This document shows, piece after piece, positions 5,131 to 5,639 of a DNA stretch of 5,639 nucleotides. Numbering within the stretch: position 1 is the stretch's first letter; each line of letters opens with the position of its first letter. The DNA is from MAG-120531 sp029242825 (GTDB lineage Bacteria; Bacteroidota; Bacteroidia; Flavobacteriales; Flavobacteriaceae). A program made the position numbers and the translations under genes. The notes beneath the pieces are model-generated. The model did not search any database. It was not told the DNA's origin and worked only from the letters and a program-made list of their open reading frames with translations. The DNA lies in NCBI GenBank assembly GCA_029242825.1, contig JAQWTF010000030.1:1-5639 (forward strand). Direction: 5' to 3'.

Positions 5131-5639
5131 ATGAATTCAAAAGCGTCTACTCCAAAATCTATTTCCCTTAAAGCTTCTTTAATACCCGTGGTATTATTAG
5201 TTGTTTTATTGGCTTACAATGTTTTTGTCTTTGGAGACGACGCCCTAAGCGGTTCTAATCAGTTTATATTACTCATAGGAGGAGCAATAGCTGCTGTAGT
5301 AGGATTTTTTCATCAAGTTTCTTACGATAAAATGTTGGCAGAAGTAGCGGAGAATTTAAAATCCACCACAGGTGCTTTACTCATTCTACTGATGGTAGGT
5401 GCTTTATCTGGCACTTGGCTCGTTAGTGGTATAATACCGGCCATGATTTATTACGGACTGCAAATCCTAAACCCCACCATATTTCTGGCTGCCTGCGTCA
5501 TTATTTGTGCTATCATTTCTATAGCCACAGGTAGCTCATGGACTACATCTGCCACCGTAGGTATTGCCCTTATTGGAATAGGCAACGCCCTTGGAATCCC
5601 CATGGGAATGACAGCAGGTGCGGTATTGTCTGGGGCTTA
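5131..5639 (+). CDS. nhaC: NhaC-family secondary transporter, N-terminal part (cut by the right edge)
   Basis: The first 169 residues of an integral membrane transporter are visible. After a short polar N-terminus come likely membrane spans at about 14-35, 44-60, 80-105, 112-135 and 143 onward. Family landmarks are GTWLVSGIIPAMIYYG in the third span region, then NPTIF and ATGSSWTTSATVGIALIGIG, where the polar SSWTT segment within a membrane stretch is typical of the NhaC family. NhaC proteins are Na+/H+ antiporters, but the superfamily also includes transporters of organic substrates, such as MetT, proposed to carry methionine in other bacteria. The ATG at 5131 lies 33 bases after the PLP enzyme stop, with no promoter match or terminator between them, so co-transcription is likely. 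That context makes amino-acid transport a reasonable alternative to ion exchange. The C-terminal part lies outside the window. Family call is strong, and substrate unknown. Confidence 0.88.
   Translation, partial: MNSKASTPKSISLKASLIPVVLLVVLLAYNVFVFGDDALSGSNQFILLIGGAIAAVVGFFHQVSYDKMLAEVAENLKSTTGALLILLMVGALSGTWLVSGIIPAMIYYGLQILNPTIFLAACVIICAIISIATGSSWTTSATVGIALIGIGNALGIPMGMTAGAVLSGA

Overview
The window looks like an ordinary chromosomal segment of a member of the Bacteroidota, most likely a flavobacterium (family Flavobacteriaceae). The evidence is moderately AT-rich DNA, A-rich leaders with little Shine-Dalgarno signal, several matches to the Bacteroidota promoter pattern (TTG or TTTG, about 19-22 bases, then TAnnTTTG), and proteins of flavobacterial character. 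I see no mobile element, CRISPR array, rRNA or tRNA. No gap between genes exceeds about 150 bases.

Layout from left to right. (1) The 5' part of tilS (tRNA-Ile lysidine synthase) lies on the minus strand and runs off the left edge. (2) Divergent from it is a two-gene plus-strand unit: a multi-pass membrane acyltransferase of the HGSNAT/DUF1624 type and, three bases later, a small protein with two CDGSH iron-sulfur motifs. A strong hairpin terminator follows and appears to work in both directions. (3) On the minus strand, lpdA (dihydrolipoyl dehydrogenase, the E3 subunit of 2-oxoacid dehydrogenase complexes) is preceded by an Lrp/AsnC-family regulator. A near-perfect promoter for lpdA overlaps the last codons of the regulator gene. 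(4) A 152-base AT-rich divergent promoter region separates the regulator from a plus-strand gene for a PLP enzyme of the Cys/Met metabolism family (cystathionine gamma-synthase / methionine gamma-lyase group). (5) After 33 bases comes the 5' part of an NhaC-family secondary transporter, cut by the right edge.

The most coherent biological reading is the right half. An amino-acid-sensing regulator stands next to a sulfur-amino-acid PLP enzyme, which is followed by an NhaC-superfamily transporter. That superfamily includes the proposed methionine transporter MetT as well as Na+/H+ antiporters. If the PLP enzyme is a gamma-lyase, it would yield 2-oxobutyrate, which is oxidised by E3-dependent dehydrogenase complexes, and an E3 gene lies next to the regulator. 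This is a hypothesis from gene order and family knowledge. The PLP enzyme lacks the signature cysteine of well-studied methionine gamma-lyases, so its substrate is open. I found no clear evidence for a wholly new system.
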